A DNA stretch of 64,000 nt from Roseiarcus sp963833955 (GCA_963833955.1 CAWHZY010000010.1:186001-250000); one strand, 5' to 3'. Counted from the first letter of the stretch, positions 25,425-36,250 are shown. Notes: generated by a model not told the origin, from the letters alone. Numbers and translations are program-made.

Positions 25425-27710
25425 ATGAATGACAGGGTCGACGGACCAAACACGCGCTTTTCGATCACCGATCAGGAGGCGCTTCAATTCCACTCGCGCG
25501 GGCGGCCCGGCAAGCTCGAGATCATGCCGACCAAGCCCATGGCGACCCAGCGCGACCTCTCGCTCGCGTATTCGCCGGGGGTTGCGGTTCCGGTCAAGGC
25601 GATCGCCGCCGATCCGTCGACCGCCTACGACTACACGACGCGCGGCAACATGGTCGCGGTCATTTCCAACGGCACGGCGATCCTTGGACTTGGCAACCTC
25701 GGCGCGCTTGCCTCGAAGCCGGTGATGGAAGGCAAGGCGGTCTTGTTCAAGCGCTTCGCCGACGTCGATTCGATCGACCTCGAAGTCGGAACCGAGGATC
25801 CGGACGAGTTCATCAACGCCGTGAGATATCTAGGCCCCTCGTTCGGCGGGATCAATCTCGAGGACATCAAGGCGCCGGAGTGCTTCTACATCGAGGAGCG
25901 CCTGCGCGAAATGATGGACATTCCCGTCTTCCACGACGATCAGCACGGCACCGCGATCATCGCGGCTGCGGGCATGATCAACGCCATGCATATGACCGGG
26001 CGAGACATCAAAACGACGCGGCTCGTCTGCAACGGCGCCGGCGCCGCGGGCATCGCCTGTCTCGACCTGATCAAGGCGATGGGCTTTGAGGCGGCCAACG
26101 TCATCCTGTGCGACACGAAGGGCGTCGTCTATCGCGGCCGTCAGGAAGGCATGAATCAGTGGAAGTCCGCGCATGCGATCGAAACGCCGCTCAGAACGCT
26201 CGAAGACGCGCTCAAGGACGCGGATATTTTCTTCGGTCTTTCGGCCAAGGGCGCGCTGACGCCGGAGATGGTCAAGAGCATGGCGCCCGATCCGATCATT
26301 TTCGCCATGGCGAATCCCGATCCGGAAATCACCCCTGAAGAGGCGAAGAAGGCCCGAGACGACGTGATCATCGCCACCGGACGCTCCGACTATCCGAACC
26401 AGGTCAATAACGTCCTCGGCTTTCCCTATATTTTCCGCGGCGCGCTCGACGTGCGCGCCAAGACGATCAACATGGAGATGAAGATCGCAGCCGCGCACGC
26501 GCTCGCCGACCTCGCGCGCGAGGACGTTCCCGATGAGGTGGCCGCGGCTTATCGCGGCGCGAGGCCTCGCTTCGGGCGCGAGTACATCATTCCGGTGCCG
26601 TTCGATCCGCGCCTCATCCATGTCGTGCCGATCGCGGTGGCCAAGGCCGCGATGGCGTCCGCCGTCGCCCGGCGGCCGATCGTCGATCTCGAGGCCTACA
26701 AAGCGCAATTGTCTGCGCGCCGCGACCCGATCGCGGGCGCCATGCAGCTCATCATCGAGCGGGTTCGCCGGACTCCCAAACGCGTTGTATTTGCAGAGGG
26801 CGAAGAAGAGCAGGTGATCCGCGCCGCTTACTCGTTCGTCAATCAGGGTCTTGGCGAGGCGATTCTGGTTGGACGAGAGGACCGCGTGCGCAGCGTCGCC
26901 AAGGCGACGGGCCTCGATCTCTCGGACAAGGGCATCGAGATTCACAATGCCCGCCTTTCGCAGCGCAATTCGATCTACGCCCAATTCCTCTATGAGCGGC
27001 TGCAGCGGAAGGGCTATCTGTTCCGCGACTGTCAGCGCATGATCAACCAGGATCGCAATTACTTCGCTGCGGCCATGGTCGCGCGCGGAGACGCCGACGC
27101 GATCGTGACGGGCGTCACCCGCAACTTTTCGATCGCGCTGGAGGAAGTCCGGCGCGTGATCGACGACAAGCCGGGTCACCGGGTTGTCGGCGTCTCAATC
27201 ATCCTGTCGCGAGGGCGGCCGATTTTGGTTGCTGACACTGCGATCTCCGAGATGCCGACTGCCCAGGATCTCGCCGAAATCGCCATAGAGGCGGCGGGCG
27301 TCGCCCGGCGGCTCGGTTACGAGCCGCGCGTGGCGATGCTCGCCTTCTCCAATTTCGGCCATCCGCCCGGCGAACGCGCGCTGCGGGTGCAGGAAGCGGT
27401 GCGGATCCTCGACGCCAAGCGGGTCGACTTCGAGTACGACGGCGAAATGGGCGCCGACGTCGCGCTCAACAAGGAGTTGATGACCGCCTATCCGTTCTGC
27501 CGGCTGAAAGACACGGCGAACGTGCTCATCATGCCCGCCTTCCACTCCGCCGCCATCTCGACCCGCATGCTGCAGGAACTGGGCGGCGCGACGGTCATTG
27601 GACCGTTGATCGTCGGGCTCGAGAAGCCGGTGCAGATCGTCTCGCTCGGCGCCAAGGATTCCGACATTGTGAACATGGCCGCCATGGCCAGCTTCAATAT
27701 CGGCGGGTGA
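25425..27710 (+). CDS. maeB: NADP-dependent malic enzyme, MaeB type with phosphotransacetylase-like domain
   Basis: This 761-residue protein converts malate to pyruvate and CO2 with NADP reduction. The N-terminal malic enzyme part (about 1-430) shows RDLSLAYSPGVAVPV, the substrate segment with Lys, DDQHGTAI and the NADP-binding VCNGAGAAGIACLDL. The C-terminal about 330 residues (from RVRRTPKRVVFAEGEEEQ) match phosphotransacetylase but in MaeB act in regulation by acetyl-CoA. Length is typical of the alphaproteobacterial form. With ppdK at 33530 it allows malate to pyruvate to PEP flow. Confidence 0.94.
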   Translation: MNDRVDGPNTRFSITDQEALQFHSRGRPGKLEIMPTKPMATQRDLSLAYSPGVAVPVKAIAADPSTAYDYTTRGNMVAVISNGTAILGLGNLGALASKPVMEGKAVLFKRFADVDSIDLEVGTEDPDEFINAVRYLGPSFGGINLEDIKAPECFYIEERLREMMDIPVFHDDQHGTAIIAAAGMINAMHMTGRDIKTTRLVCNGAGAAGIACLDLIKAMGFEAANVILCDTKGVVYRGRQEGMNQWKSAHAIETPLRTLEDALKDADIFFGLSAKGALTPEMVKSMAPDPIIFAMANPDPEITPEEAKKARDDVIIATGRSDYPNQVNNVLGFPYIFRGALDVRAKTINMEMKIAAAHALADLAREDVPDEVAAAYRGARPRFGREYIIPVPFDPRLIHVVPIAVAKAAMASAVARRPIVDLEAYKAQLSARRDPIAGAMQLIIERVRRTPKRVVFAEGEEEQVIRAAYSFVNQGLGEAILVGREDRVRSVAKATGLDLSDKGIEIHNARLSQRNSIYAQFLYERLQRKGYLFRDCQRMINQDRNYFAAAMVARGDADAIVTGVTRNFSIALEEVRRVIDDKPGHRVVGVSIILSRGRPILVADTAISEMPTAQDLAEIAIEAAGVARRLGYEPRVAMLAFSNFGHPPGERALRVQEAVRILDAKRVDFEYDGEMGADVALNKELMTAYPFCRLKDTANVLIMPAFHSAAISTRMLQELGGATVIGPLIVGLEKPVQIVSLGAKDSDIVNMAAMASFNIGG

Positions 27711-27728
27711 CAAGCGACGCTCAAAGCT

Positions 27729-28481
27729 TCATTCAAGACCAACTGTCGTCGTCTCGACCCGCAAAAACGTCTTCTGATAGGCCCACTCGCCAAGGTTCGA
27801 GACCTGGCCGGTGAGTCGCGCGCCCTCGCGCCCCAGCTTCCCGACAACCGATGAACGAGCCGCCGCGGCTCTGGCGTCAGTCTTGGTCATTGCGGTCGCG
27901 AAGCGCTTGCCGTCCTTGAGGAGATGGTCCTGAATCGCGATGGCCGGAACGAGCTGATAAATGTTGAGACCCAGGCGCCGCGGACTGTTCGGGAAGACCG
28001 CGTAATCGGCGGGCTGGCGCGCGCTCTCCGTCAGCTCCAGGTAGCGCCTGGCGCCGTCGCGGCTGAGGATATAGGCCGCCGCGCTTTCGTGACGCGAATA
28101 GAGCCTGGCGATTTCGCGGCCGCCGCTCGCGCTCAGCCGCTCGCCGAGCCTGACCTTCTGAAAATAGGTGTCCAGCTTCACCGAATGGGCGTCCTTCGGG
28201 GCCCATTTCGCCTCGCTGAGCAGCGCGGCAAAGCCCGGCTGGACATGCAGGTCGTCCTCCAGGAAGCACGCAAGGCTTTCGGCGCTTGCAAGGAATTTGC
28301 GCCAGGCGGTCCTGTGACTTTCCAGGCAGGCCAGTTCGAAGCGGGTAAGCCCTTGCATTGTCGCGGGGCGCGTCGAGCCGTCGACAGCGGGAACGCGCTC
28401 GAAAGCGACGCCGTCCAACTGCTCGCGCATATGCGCGAGGCGTTCGGGGTGCCGATCGAGATTGATCAGGTAGATCTTCAT
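27729..28481 (-). CDS. Family 25 glycosyltransferase (lipopolysaccharide biosynthesis type)
   Basis: This 250-residue protein opens with the family 25 signature KIYLINLDRHPERLAHM and has the FERVPAVDG segment, LACLESHRTAWRKFL and the acidic FLEDDLHVQPGF metal-binding motif. These enzymes usually add galactose or a similar sugar to lipooligosaccharide. GGAAG precedes the ATG at 28479-28481. It converges on maeB with an 18-bp gap. The acceptor is unknown. Confidence 0.85.
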   Translation of the reverse strand: MKIYLINLDRHPERLAHMREQLDGVAFERVPAVDGSTRPATMQGLTRFELACLESHRTAWRKFLASAESLACFLEDDLHVQPGFAALLSEAKWAPKDAHSVKLDTYFQKVRLGERLSASGGREIARLYSRHESAAAYILSRDGARRYLELTESARQPADYAVFPNSPRRLGLNIYQLVPAIAIQDHLLKDGKRFATAMTKTDARAAAARSSVVGKLGREGARLTGQVSNLGEWAYQKTFLRVETTTVGLE

Positions 28482-28560
28482 TGCGCTTCCGCTCAGCGCT
28501 CTCACTCCGCCTCGTTCAGCGTTGAGCGTGCGCTCTGATCATTCGCCGGGAGCGCAGCGC

Positions 28561-30483
28561 TCAGACCTTCATCTGCGCGCCAAGCTCGACGACGCGATCG
28601 GACGGCAAATTGAAGAAGTCCGGCGCGCTCGCCGCCTGTTTCGTGAGGGCGATGAACAGCTTGTCCTGCCACTGGGGCATGCCTGAGTTGGGCGCTGTTT
28701 TCAGCGTGCGCCGCCCGAGGAAGAACGACGTCGTCATGATGTCGAACTTGAGTCCGGCCTTCCGCATCGCCGCCAGCGCGCGTGGAATATGCGGTTGCTC
28801 CATATAGCCGAAGTGGAGCGTGACCAGCATGAAATCCGACGACAAACTCTTCATTTCGTATCGATTGCTGAGGGAGACGCGCGGGGTCGTCTCGGTGCGT
28901 ACGTTCAAGAGCACGACGCGCTCGTGCAGCACCTTGTTGTGCTTGAGATTGTGCATGAGCGACGACGGGGCCGAGGTCGGATCATTGGTGAGGAAGACCG
29001 CCGTCCCCGGAACCCTCACCGGCTTCGACTTCTCGAGCATCTTGATCAGATCCAGCATCGGGATCGAGTCCCGATGCGTCCGAGCCAGCAGGATGACGCT
29101 GCCGCGCGACCAGGTCCACATCAGGATGAACATCGCCACGCCGAGCGTGAGAGGCACCCAGCCGCCGTCCACGACCTTGTAGAGGTTGGCGATGAAAAAG
29201 GCGACATCGATCGAAAGAAAAGCGCCGGTCAACGCCAGCGCCGCCCAGAGCGGCCATCGCCACAGCTTCCAGACGACAAAGAAGGCGAGCGAGGTGGTCG
29301 CAACCATCGTGCCCGAAACCGCGATGCCGTAGGCGTTGGCCAAGGCGTCGGACGAACGGAACAAGAGCACCAGCCCCAGGACACCCAGGAGAAGGATGCG
29401 GGTGACGCGGGGAATGAAAATCTGCCCCTCCTGGGTCGAGGAGGTATGGACGATTTCGAGGCGGGGCAGCAATCCGAGCTGGATCGCCTGGCTCGCGAGG
29501 GAATAGGCGCCCGTGATGACGGCCTGACTCGCGATCACGGTCGCGGCGGTCGAGAGGAGAACGAGCGGCGCCAAGCCCCAGCCCGGCGCCATCAGATAAA
29601 ACGGGTTTTGGACCGCGCTCGGGTCGCTGAGGATGAGCGCGCCCTGGCCGAGATAGTTGCAGACCAGCGCCGGCAGAACGATGAACAGCCAGGCTGCCTG
29701 GATTGGCCGCCGTCCGAAATGGCCCATGTCGGCGTAGAGCGCTTCCGCGCCCGTCACCGCCAGAAAAACGCTGCCGAGGACGATGAATCCGATCGTCCCT
29801 CGGGCATAAATGAAGGCGGCGCCCGGGATCGGGCTCAAAGCCTCCAAGATGCGCCAATCGGAGGCGATATGCACAATTCCAAGCCCGGCGTTGACAGCGA
29901 AGAACGCGACCATGATCGGGCTGAAGAAGGCTGCGACTTTGGCCGTCCCGCGGCTTTGGGCGGCGAACAGCATCACGAGAATGACGATGGTCGCGGGCAA
30001 GATGTAAGGCGTGAGATTGGCGTCGACCTGCTTCAGGCCCTCGAGTGCGGAGAGAACCGAAATTGCCGGCGTGATGACGGCGTCGCCCGAAAACAGGGCG
30101 GCGCCGGCGACGCCGAGCAGAAACGCGATCGGCGTCTTCTGCCCAAGGGCGCGCTGAGCCAGCGCCTTGAGCGACAGGATGCCGCCCTCGCCCTTGTTGT
30201 CGGCCTGCATCAGGTAGACCACGTATTTCGCCGTGACGACGATCAGCAAGGCCCAGATGATGAGGGAGACGACGCCGATGACATCGGCCGGTCGGAGCGC
30301 GGCGCCTTTGAACTGGCCGAGCGCAGTCTGCAGCGCGTAAAGGGGACTTGTGCCGATGTCGCCGAACACGACGCCGATCGAACCCAGCATAAGAACCGAG
30401 AAACGCCCCGACGAATGCGTCAGGTCACCCTCGGCGCCATAGATTGGCGGGGGGACGGCGTCATTCGAAACGGGGTGAGACAT
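28561..30483 (-). CDS. kup: Low-affinity potassium uptake protein Kup
   Basis: This 640-residue protein is a KUP-family K+/H+ symporter. The signature GSIGVVFGDIGTSPLYALQTAL appears near residue 32, followed by about twelve transmembrane helices to residue 460 and the cytoplasmic C-terminal domain with GTAVFLTNDP and the LVTLHFGYMEQPHIPRAL segment. Length and ends are normal for the family. It appears to be transcribed alone. Confidence 0.95.
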   Translation of the reverse strand: MSHPVSNDAVPPPIYGAEGDLTHSSGRFSVLMLGSIGVVFGDIGTSPLYALQTALGQFKGAALRPADVIGVVSLIIWALLIVVTAKYVVYLMQADNKGEGGILSLKALAQRALGQKTPIAFLLGVAGAALFSGDAVITPAISVLSALEGLKQVDANLTPYILPATIVILVMLFAAQSRGTAKVAAFFSPIMVAFFAVNAGLGIVHIASDWRILEALSPIPGAAFIYARGTIGFIVLGSVFLAVTGAEALYADMGHFGRRPIQAAWLFIVLPALVCNYLGQGALILSDPSAVQNPFYLMAPGWGLAPLVLLSTAATVIASQAVITGAYSLASQAIQLGLLPRLEIVHTSSTQEGQIFIPRVTRILLLGVLGLVLLFRSSDALANAYGIAVSGTMVATTSLAFFVVWKLWRWPLWAALALTGAFLSIDVAFFIANLYKVVDGGWVPLTLGVAMFILMWTWSRGSVILLARTHRDSIPMLDLIKMLEKSKPVRVPGTAVFLTNDPTSAPSSLMHNLKHNKVLHERVVLLNVRTETTPRVSLSNRYEMKSLSSDFMLVTLHFGYMEQPHIPRALAAMRKAGLKFDIMTTSFFLGRRTLKTAPNSGMPQWQDKLFIALTKQAASAPDFFNLPSDRVVELGAQMKV

Positions 30484-30655
30484 GCGTAAAGAAAACCTAG
30501 GGGTCGCCGGCTCTCGGCAGCCCTGAAAACGGCGGGTGTCTATACCCTCTCATCCCGTGAACGGGAAGTGACGGAATTACCGCACGCGGCTAACGCTGGA
30601 CAGCCTTCTTTTGTGCCGCCGGCTTGCGGGGGCTCGCAGCGGGGGCGCTCGCCCA

Positions 30656-31447
30656 TTACGAGGCTGTCTTTCTCGCGTGTTCAGCGACCAATTCCGCAAC
30701 GATTTCCGGCTTTTCAACATTCGGCAAATGCCCCGCGCCTTCAATGATTTCAAAGCGCGAGCCGGGGATAAGCGCGGCGGTTTCCTTGACCAGAGCGACG
30801 GGCGTGGAGCCGTCCTGGTCGCCGACCAGGCACAGGGTCGGGGCCTCGATCCGTCCGGCATAGGCTCGGAGGTCGGCGCGCTTCAAGGCCCCGCAGGCGG
30901 CGAGATAGCCTTGGGGCGGCGTTCGCGTGAGCATGGCGCGCATGCCGGTGAGCTCTGCAGACCGTGCGGAACGGAAGTCGGCGGTGAACCACCGTTCGAT
31001 GACGGCATCCGCGAGTGCTTCAATTCCGCCGCGCTCGACCTGAGCGATTTGCTGGTCCCAGACTTCATCCGTTCCGATCTTCGCCGCGGTGTCGCAAAGG
31101 ACGAGCGCCGCGACGCGTTTGGGGTGGTGACGATAGAACTCCTGGGCGATGAGACCGCCGATGGACAACCCGACAATCGTCGCGCGTCCAACGCCGGCGC
31201 GATCCAGAAGCGACGCGAGGTCGCGCGCATAGTCGGCCATGTCGTTCTGGTCGGGTCCGGATTCGGACAGCCCGTGGCCGCGCTTGTCGTATGTGATGAT
31301 GCGGAAGTCGGGCGCGAGGATCTCGGCGACCTCGTTCCAGATGCGGAAGTCAGTGCCGAGCGAATTGATGAAGACAAGCGGCCGGCCCGTCGCGGCGGCC
31401 CTGGTCGGAAAATGGATAACGAGGCCGTTGGCCTTCACGAATTTCAT
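30656..31447 (-). CDS. pcaD: Alpha/beta hydrolase, 3-oxoadipate enol-lactonase-like
   Basis: This 263-residue protein is an alpha/beta hydrolase of the 3-oxoadipate enol-lactonase type, which opens the enol-lactone in the beta-ketoadipate pathway. It has LVFINSLGTDFRIWNEV near residue 25, ITYDKRGHGLSE, the nucleophile elbow GLSIGGLIAQE (Ser near residue 95), the Asp in CLVGDQDGSTP and the His in IEGAGHLPNVEKP. No other pca genes are adjacent, so the pathway role is likely but not certain. Confidence 0.8.
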   Translation of the reverse strand: MKFVKANGLVIHFPTRAAATGRPLVFINSLGTDFRIWNEVAEILAPDFRIITYDKRGHGLSESGPDQNDMADYARDLASLLDRAGVGRATIVGLSIGGLIAQEFYRHHPKRVAALVLCDTAAKIGTDEVWDQQIAQVERGGIEALADAVIERWFTADFRSARSAELTGMRAMLTRTPPQGYLAACGALKRADLRAYAGRIEAPTLCLVGDQDGSTPVALVKETAALIPGSRFEIIEGAGHLPNVEKPEIVAELVAEHARKTAS

Positions 31448-31734
31448 GGCGCAGGTTTCTCGGGCGAACCGCCCTCTTTCATACGAGAACGGACTTGACC
31501 AGCGGCGTGATGTCAGAGTGTGCGATTTTGCGCGCGGCGCAAGCCTTTCAATCGCTTAGGCTCATTTTTCTGCAACTGCATTCCGCCTCGACACCGTTGG
31601 GCAAGCGTCCATAGATAACATTAAAGATATGTAAAAGGCGAATTATCTACGGCTGTTGACGCCCCGCGGCTCGCGCCATGCAAGAGCGCCGACGCGTCAT
31701 TCATGATAGGATCGCCAAATCCAGAGGCGACGTC

Positions 31735-33522
31735 ATGGCGGAAACGCGGAAGATCGCTGCGATCCTGGTCGCCGATGTCGTCGGTTATAGCAGGCTCGTC
31801 GGGGCCGATGAGGAGGGAACGCTGGCGCGGCTGCGCGCGCTGCGCAACGATCTGGTTGATCCTGCGATCGCCGCGCATCATGGGCGCGTCGTCAAGCGCA
31901 CCGGCGACGGCAGTCTCATCGAGTTTCGCAGCGTCGTCGACGCCGTGCGCTGCGCGGTCGAGGTGCAGAACCGCATGGTCGAGCGCAACGCGGGCGTGGC
32001 TGAGGAGCGGCGAATTCGAATTCCGCGTCGGCGTCCATTTGGGCGACGTTGTCGAGGAGGCCGACGGCGATCTGATGGGCGACGGCGTCAATATCGCAGC
32101 GCGGCTGGAGGGCATCGCCAAGCCCGGCGCAATCTGCCTCTCCGAGGACGCTTATCGTCAGGTGAAGGGGCGGCTTGATCTCGCCGTGATCGATCTCGGC
32201 CCGATCCAGCTCAAGAACATCGCGGAGCCGATCCGGGTCTATTCGCTTGAAATCGGCGCGCCCGCCCAGGCGAGGCCCGCGCCGACCTCCGCGCCAGAAA
32301 AATCCGCGCCGACCGCGCCTATCGATGGTCGTCTTGCCATTCGCCAACATCGGCGGCGGCGCGGAGCACGAGCCTTTCGTCGATGGCGTCACCGAGAGCC
32401 TGACGACCGATCTTTCACGCATTCGGGGCGCGTTCGTGATTGCCCGCAATACGGCGTTCGCCTACAAAGGCCCAGCCGCTCGACTTGAAGACGATCGGGC
32501 GCGAGTTGAACGTCCGCTATGTCCTCGAGGGCAGCGTTCAGCGCGGCGGGAACCGCATGCGCGTCAATGTCCAGCTCATCGACGCCGAGACCGGCAGTCA
32601 TCTCTGGGCCGAGCGGTTCGACAAGCCCTGGCCGATCTCTTCGACATGCAGGACGAAATCGTCGCGCGGCTGGCAAATGCGCTGAACGCCGAACTCGTCG
32701 CCGCCGAGGCGCGGCGCGCGGAACAGGCGCCGAACCCCAACTCGATGGACCTCTATTTCCAAGGGTTGGCCTGGTTCAACAAGGGTCGAACCCCGGACAA
32801 TGTCGCGCAAGCGCGCAGCTTTTTCGATCGCGCGCTCGTCCGCCGATCCCGGCAATATCGACGCGCTGATTGGATCGGCGTACGCAGACACGGTCGACGG
32901 CGCAAATTCGTTTGTGACCGATCCCATCGGCGGCCTTCGCGGCGGCCGAAGCGAAGTTGACCAAAGCCCTGTCGCTCGGTCCCGGACCATGCGCGCGGCC
33001 ATATGTTGTTGGGATATGTCGAGATTTTCACAAAGCGCGCTGCGCAGGGCATCGCCGAATGTGAGCATGCGTTGGCGCTGGATCGAAATCTTGCCGACTG
33101 CCCATTCCATTATCGGACTCGGTAAGATTTTGATCGGTCACGCCGAAGAAACCGAGGCTCACATTGCTGAGGCCCTGCGCCTCAGCCCGCGCGATACGAT
33201 GGCTTACGTCTGGATGACCAACGCGGGCAGTGCGAAGAACCACCTCGGCAGCTATGAGCAAGCGGTCGCGTGGTGTAGACGGGCGATCGAGGCCAATCGA
33301 AATTATCCGAGTTCCAAATTTTGTGTTGGCCGCCGCGCTCGCACAGCTCGGTCGAGTTGACGAGGCGCATTCCGCAGTCAAGGCCGGCCTCGCGCTCAAC
33401 CCGACCTTCATCCTTTCCCGCGCCCGCGCCGCCTGGACGCGAGGAGCGACAACCCGACGTATCTCGCCCAGCTTGAGCCCATTCTCGAAGGTCTGCGCAA
33501 GGCCGGCGTTCCCGAACAGTGA
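31735..33522 (+). pseudogene. Adenylate/guanylate cyclase with TPR tail, at least eight frameshifts
   Basis: Starting at ATG 31735, the class III cyclase domain (RKIAAILVADVVGYSRLVGADEEGTL with its metal Asp; VVKRTGDGSLIEF) is followed by FRVGVHLGDVVEEADGDLMGDGVNIAARLEGIA, a TolB-like segment (MVVLPFANIGG, FVDGVTESLTTDLSRI, RYVLEGSVQRGGNRMRVNVQLIDAETGSHLWAERFD) and TPR-like repeats ending DNPTYLAQLEPILEGLRKAGVPEQ. The pieces lie in all three frames with breaks near 32015, 32320, 32470, 32630, 32838, 32985, 33105 and later. Apart from the breaks, the amino acid sequence is well kept. Confidence 0.8.
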
Positions 33523-33529
33523 CCATGCC

Positions 33530-36208
33530 TCACGCCGTGCTCGCCGCCTTCCTGCCCAGCGCGGCTTGCGCGGCGGCGAGGCGGGCGATCGGGATGCGGA
33601 ACGGGGAGCACGAGACGTAGTCGAGACCCGCCTGTTCGCAGAAGGCGATCGAGGCCGGATCGCCGCCGTGCTCGCCGCAGACGCCGAGCTTGAGATCGGG
33701 GCGGGTCGCGCGGCCGCGCGCGGCGGCGATGGTCACAAGTTCGCCGACGCCTTCGGTGTCCAAGGTCACGAACGGATCGGCCTTGAGCAGCCCCTTGACG
33801 GTGTAGAAGCCGAGGAACGAGGCGGCGTCGTCGCGCGACACGCCGAGCGTGGTCTGGGTCAGATCGTTGGTGCCGAACGAGAAGAACTCGGCGCTCTCCG
33901 CGATGTCGCCGGCGCGAAGCGCCGCGCGCGGCAGTTCGATCATGGTGCCGACCTGATAGGGCATGTTCACGCCCGTCTCCTTGGCGACGGCTTCGGCCAT
34001 GGCGACGACGATCGCCTTGACCAGGTCGAGTTCGGGCCGCCCGAACACCAGCGGGACCATGATCTCGGCGGCGACCGGCTTGCCCGTCTTTCGCCCCGCC
34101 TCGACCGCGCCCTCGAAGATCGCGCGCGCCTGCATTTCGGCGATCTCCGGATAGCGGATGGCGAGGCGCACGCCGCGGAAGCCGAGCATCGGGTTGAACT
34201 CATGCAGCTCCGCCGCGCGCGCCCGCAACTTCTCCGCGCTCACGCTCATCGCCTTGGCGACCTCGTTGATCTCCTCGTCCGTCTTCGGCAGGAATTCATG
34301 CAGCGGCGGGTCGAGCAGGCGGATCGTGACCGGCAGGCCGCTCATGATCTCGAACAATTCGGCGAAGTCCTTGCGCTGCATCGGCAGAAGCTTGGCGAGC
34401 GCCGCGCGGCGTCCCTGCTCGTCGTCGGCGAGGATCATCTGGCGCACCGCCACGATCCGCTCGCCGTCGAAGAACATGTGCTCGGTGCGGCAAAGGCCGA
34501 TGCCCTCGGCGCCGAATGAGCGGGCGGCGCGCGCGTCCGCCGCGGTCTCGGCGTTGGCGCGCACCTTCATGCGCCTGACCGCATCCGCCCAGGTCATGAG
34601 GGTCAAGAAATCGCCGGTCATCTCCGGCTTCACCATCGGCGCCGCGCCGGCCATCACTTCGCCCGAGCCGCCGTCGATGGTGAGGATGTCGCCTTTCTTC
34701 AGCGTTTTTCCGCTCGCCGTCATGGTCTGCCCGGTATAGTCGATGCGGATCGCGCTGACGCCTGAGACGCAGGGCTTGCCCATGCCGCGCGCGACGACCG
34801 CGGCGTGCGAGGTCATGCCGCCGCGCGTGGTCACGACGCCCTCGGCGGCGTGCATGCCGTGAATGTCCTCCGGGCTCGTCTCCACTCTGACCAGGATCGA
34901 TTTTCGTCCGGCCTGACGCAAAGCCTGCGCTTCGTCGGCGGAAAACACGATCTCTCCGCTTGCCGCGCCAGGCGAAGCCGGAAGGCCGGTCGCGATCGCC
35001 GCGGGTTTGCTTTTCGGGTCGAGCATCGGGTGCAGAAGCTGGTCGAGCGCGCCAGGCTCGATGCGGCTCACCGCGTCCTCGCGCGAGATCAGGCCCTCGT
35101 TCGCCATCTCGACCGCGCAGCGTAGCGCGGCCCTCGCCGTGCGCTTGCCATTGCGGGTCTGAAGCATCCATAATTTGCCGCGCTCGACCGTGAACTCGAG
35201 GTCCTGCATGTCGCGATAGTGCTTCTCGAGCAGCTCAGTCGTGGCGACGAATTGGGCGAACACCTCGGGCATCAGCGATTCGAGCGAGGGCTCACCGGAA
35301 TGGGCCGCCTTGCGCGCCGCCTCGGTGATGTTCTGCGGCGTGCGGATGCCGGCCACGACATCTTCGCCCTGGGCGTTGACGAGGAATTCGCCGTAGAGCT
35401 CCTTGGCGCCCGTCGAGGGATTGCGGGTGAAGGCGACGCCGGTCGCCGACGTCTCGCCCATATTGCCGAACACCATCGCCTGCACATTGACGGCGGTGCC
35501 CCAGTCGGCGGGAATGGCGTTCAGGCGCCGATAGGTGATGGCGCGCTGGTTCATCCAGGACGAGAACACCGCGCCGATCGCCCCCCACAGCTGGTCGCGC
35601 GGAGCTTGAGGGAACGGCTTGCCGGTCTTCTCGATCACCCTGGCTTTGTAATCGCCGATGATCGCGCGCCAGTCTTCGGCGTCAAGATCGGTGTCGAGCG
35701 CGTAACCCTTGCCATCCTTGTAGTGCTCGAGGATGTCCTCGAAATTGTGCACGTCGACGTCGAGCACGACGTTGGAATACATCTGAATGAAGCGGCGATA
35801 GGAATCGTAGGCGAAGCGCGCGTCGTTCGACGTTTTCGCCAGAGTTTCGACCGAGGAATCGTTCAGCCCGAGGTTGAGGACGGTGTCCATCATGCCGGGC
35901 ATCGAGGCGCGCGCGCCCGACCGCACCGAGACCAAGAGCGGATTGGCCGCATCTCCGAATATCCGCCCGGTGTGGCGGTTGACCTCCGCCATCGCCGCGT
36001 CGACTTGCGGCGCGAGGTCAGCCGGGTAGGTTTTGCCGTTGGCGTAGAAGTGGGTGCAGACTTCCGTGGTGATGGTGAAGCCCGGCGGCACCGGCAGGCC
36101 GAGCGAAGCCATCTCGTGCAGGTTCGCGCCCTTGCCGCCGAGCAGGTTCTTGCTTTCACCCCGGCCTTCGGCGCGCTCGGCGCTGAAGGAATAGACCCAC
36201 TTCGTCAT
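33530..36208 (-). CDS. ppdK: Pyruvate, phosphate dikinase
   Basis: This 892-residue enzyme interconverts pyruvate and phosphoenolpyruvate using ATP and phosphate. The N-terminal ATP-grasp domain contains LLGGKGANLHEMA near residue 23, the central swivelling domain contains the catalytic His motif TRGGMTSHAAVVARGMGKPCVSG (near residue 460), and the C-terminal barrel contains GLCRTEHMFF, GVRLAIRYPEI and GVCGEHGGDP. Length is normal for the bacterial enzyme. It follows hdeD by 65 bp on the same strand. Confidence 0.96.
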   Translation of the reverse strand: MTKWVYSFSAERAEGRGESKNLLGGKGANLHEMASLGLPVPPGFTITTEVCTHFYANGKTYPADLAPQVDAAMAEVNRHTGRIFGDAANPLLVSVRSGARASMPGMMDTVLNLGLNDSSVETLAKTSNDARFAYDSYRRFIQMYSNVVLDVDVHNFEDILEHYKDGKGYALDTDLDAEDWRAIIGDYKARVIEKTGKPFPQAPRDQLWGAIGAVFSSWMNQRAITYRRLNAIPADWGTAVNVQAMVFGNMGETSATGVAFTRNPSTGAKELYGEFLVNAQGEDVVAGIRTPQNITEAARKAAHSGEPSLESLMPEVFAQFVATTELLEKHYRDMQDLEFTVERGKLWMLQTRNGKRTARAALRCAVEMANEGLISREDAVSRIEPGALDQLLHPMLDPKSKPAAIATGLPASPGAASGEIVFSADEAQALRQAGRKSILVRVETSPEDIHGMHAAEGVVTTRGGMTSHAAVVARGMGKPCVSGVSAIRIDYTGQTMTASGKTLKKGDILTIDGGSGEVMAGAAPMVKPEMTGDFLTLMTWADAVRRMKVRANAETAADARAARSFGAEGIGLCRTEHMFFDGERIVAVRQMILADDEQGRRAALAKLLPMQRKDFAELFEIMSGLPVTIRLLDPPLHEFLPKTDEEINEVAKAMSVSAEKLRARAAELHEFNPMLGFRGVRLAIRYPEIAEMQARAIFEGAVEAGRKTGKPVAAEIMVPLVFGRPELDLVKAIVVAMAEAVAKETGVNMPYQVGTMIELPRAALRAGDIAESAEFFSFGTNDLTQTTLGVSRDDAASFLGFYTVKGLLKADPFVTLDTEGVGELVTIAAARGRATRPDLKLGVCGEHGGDPASIAFCEQAGLDYVSCSPFRIPIARLAAAQAALGRKAASTA

Positions 36209-36250
36209 TTCTTACTTCCCCGACCTCACGCGAAGGACCCAGAGCACGCC

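Noticed and set aside
28789..30489. A 566-codon plus-strand frame over kup
   Set aside because: It is a shadow of the conserved potassium transporter gene, with charged low-complexity translation.
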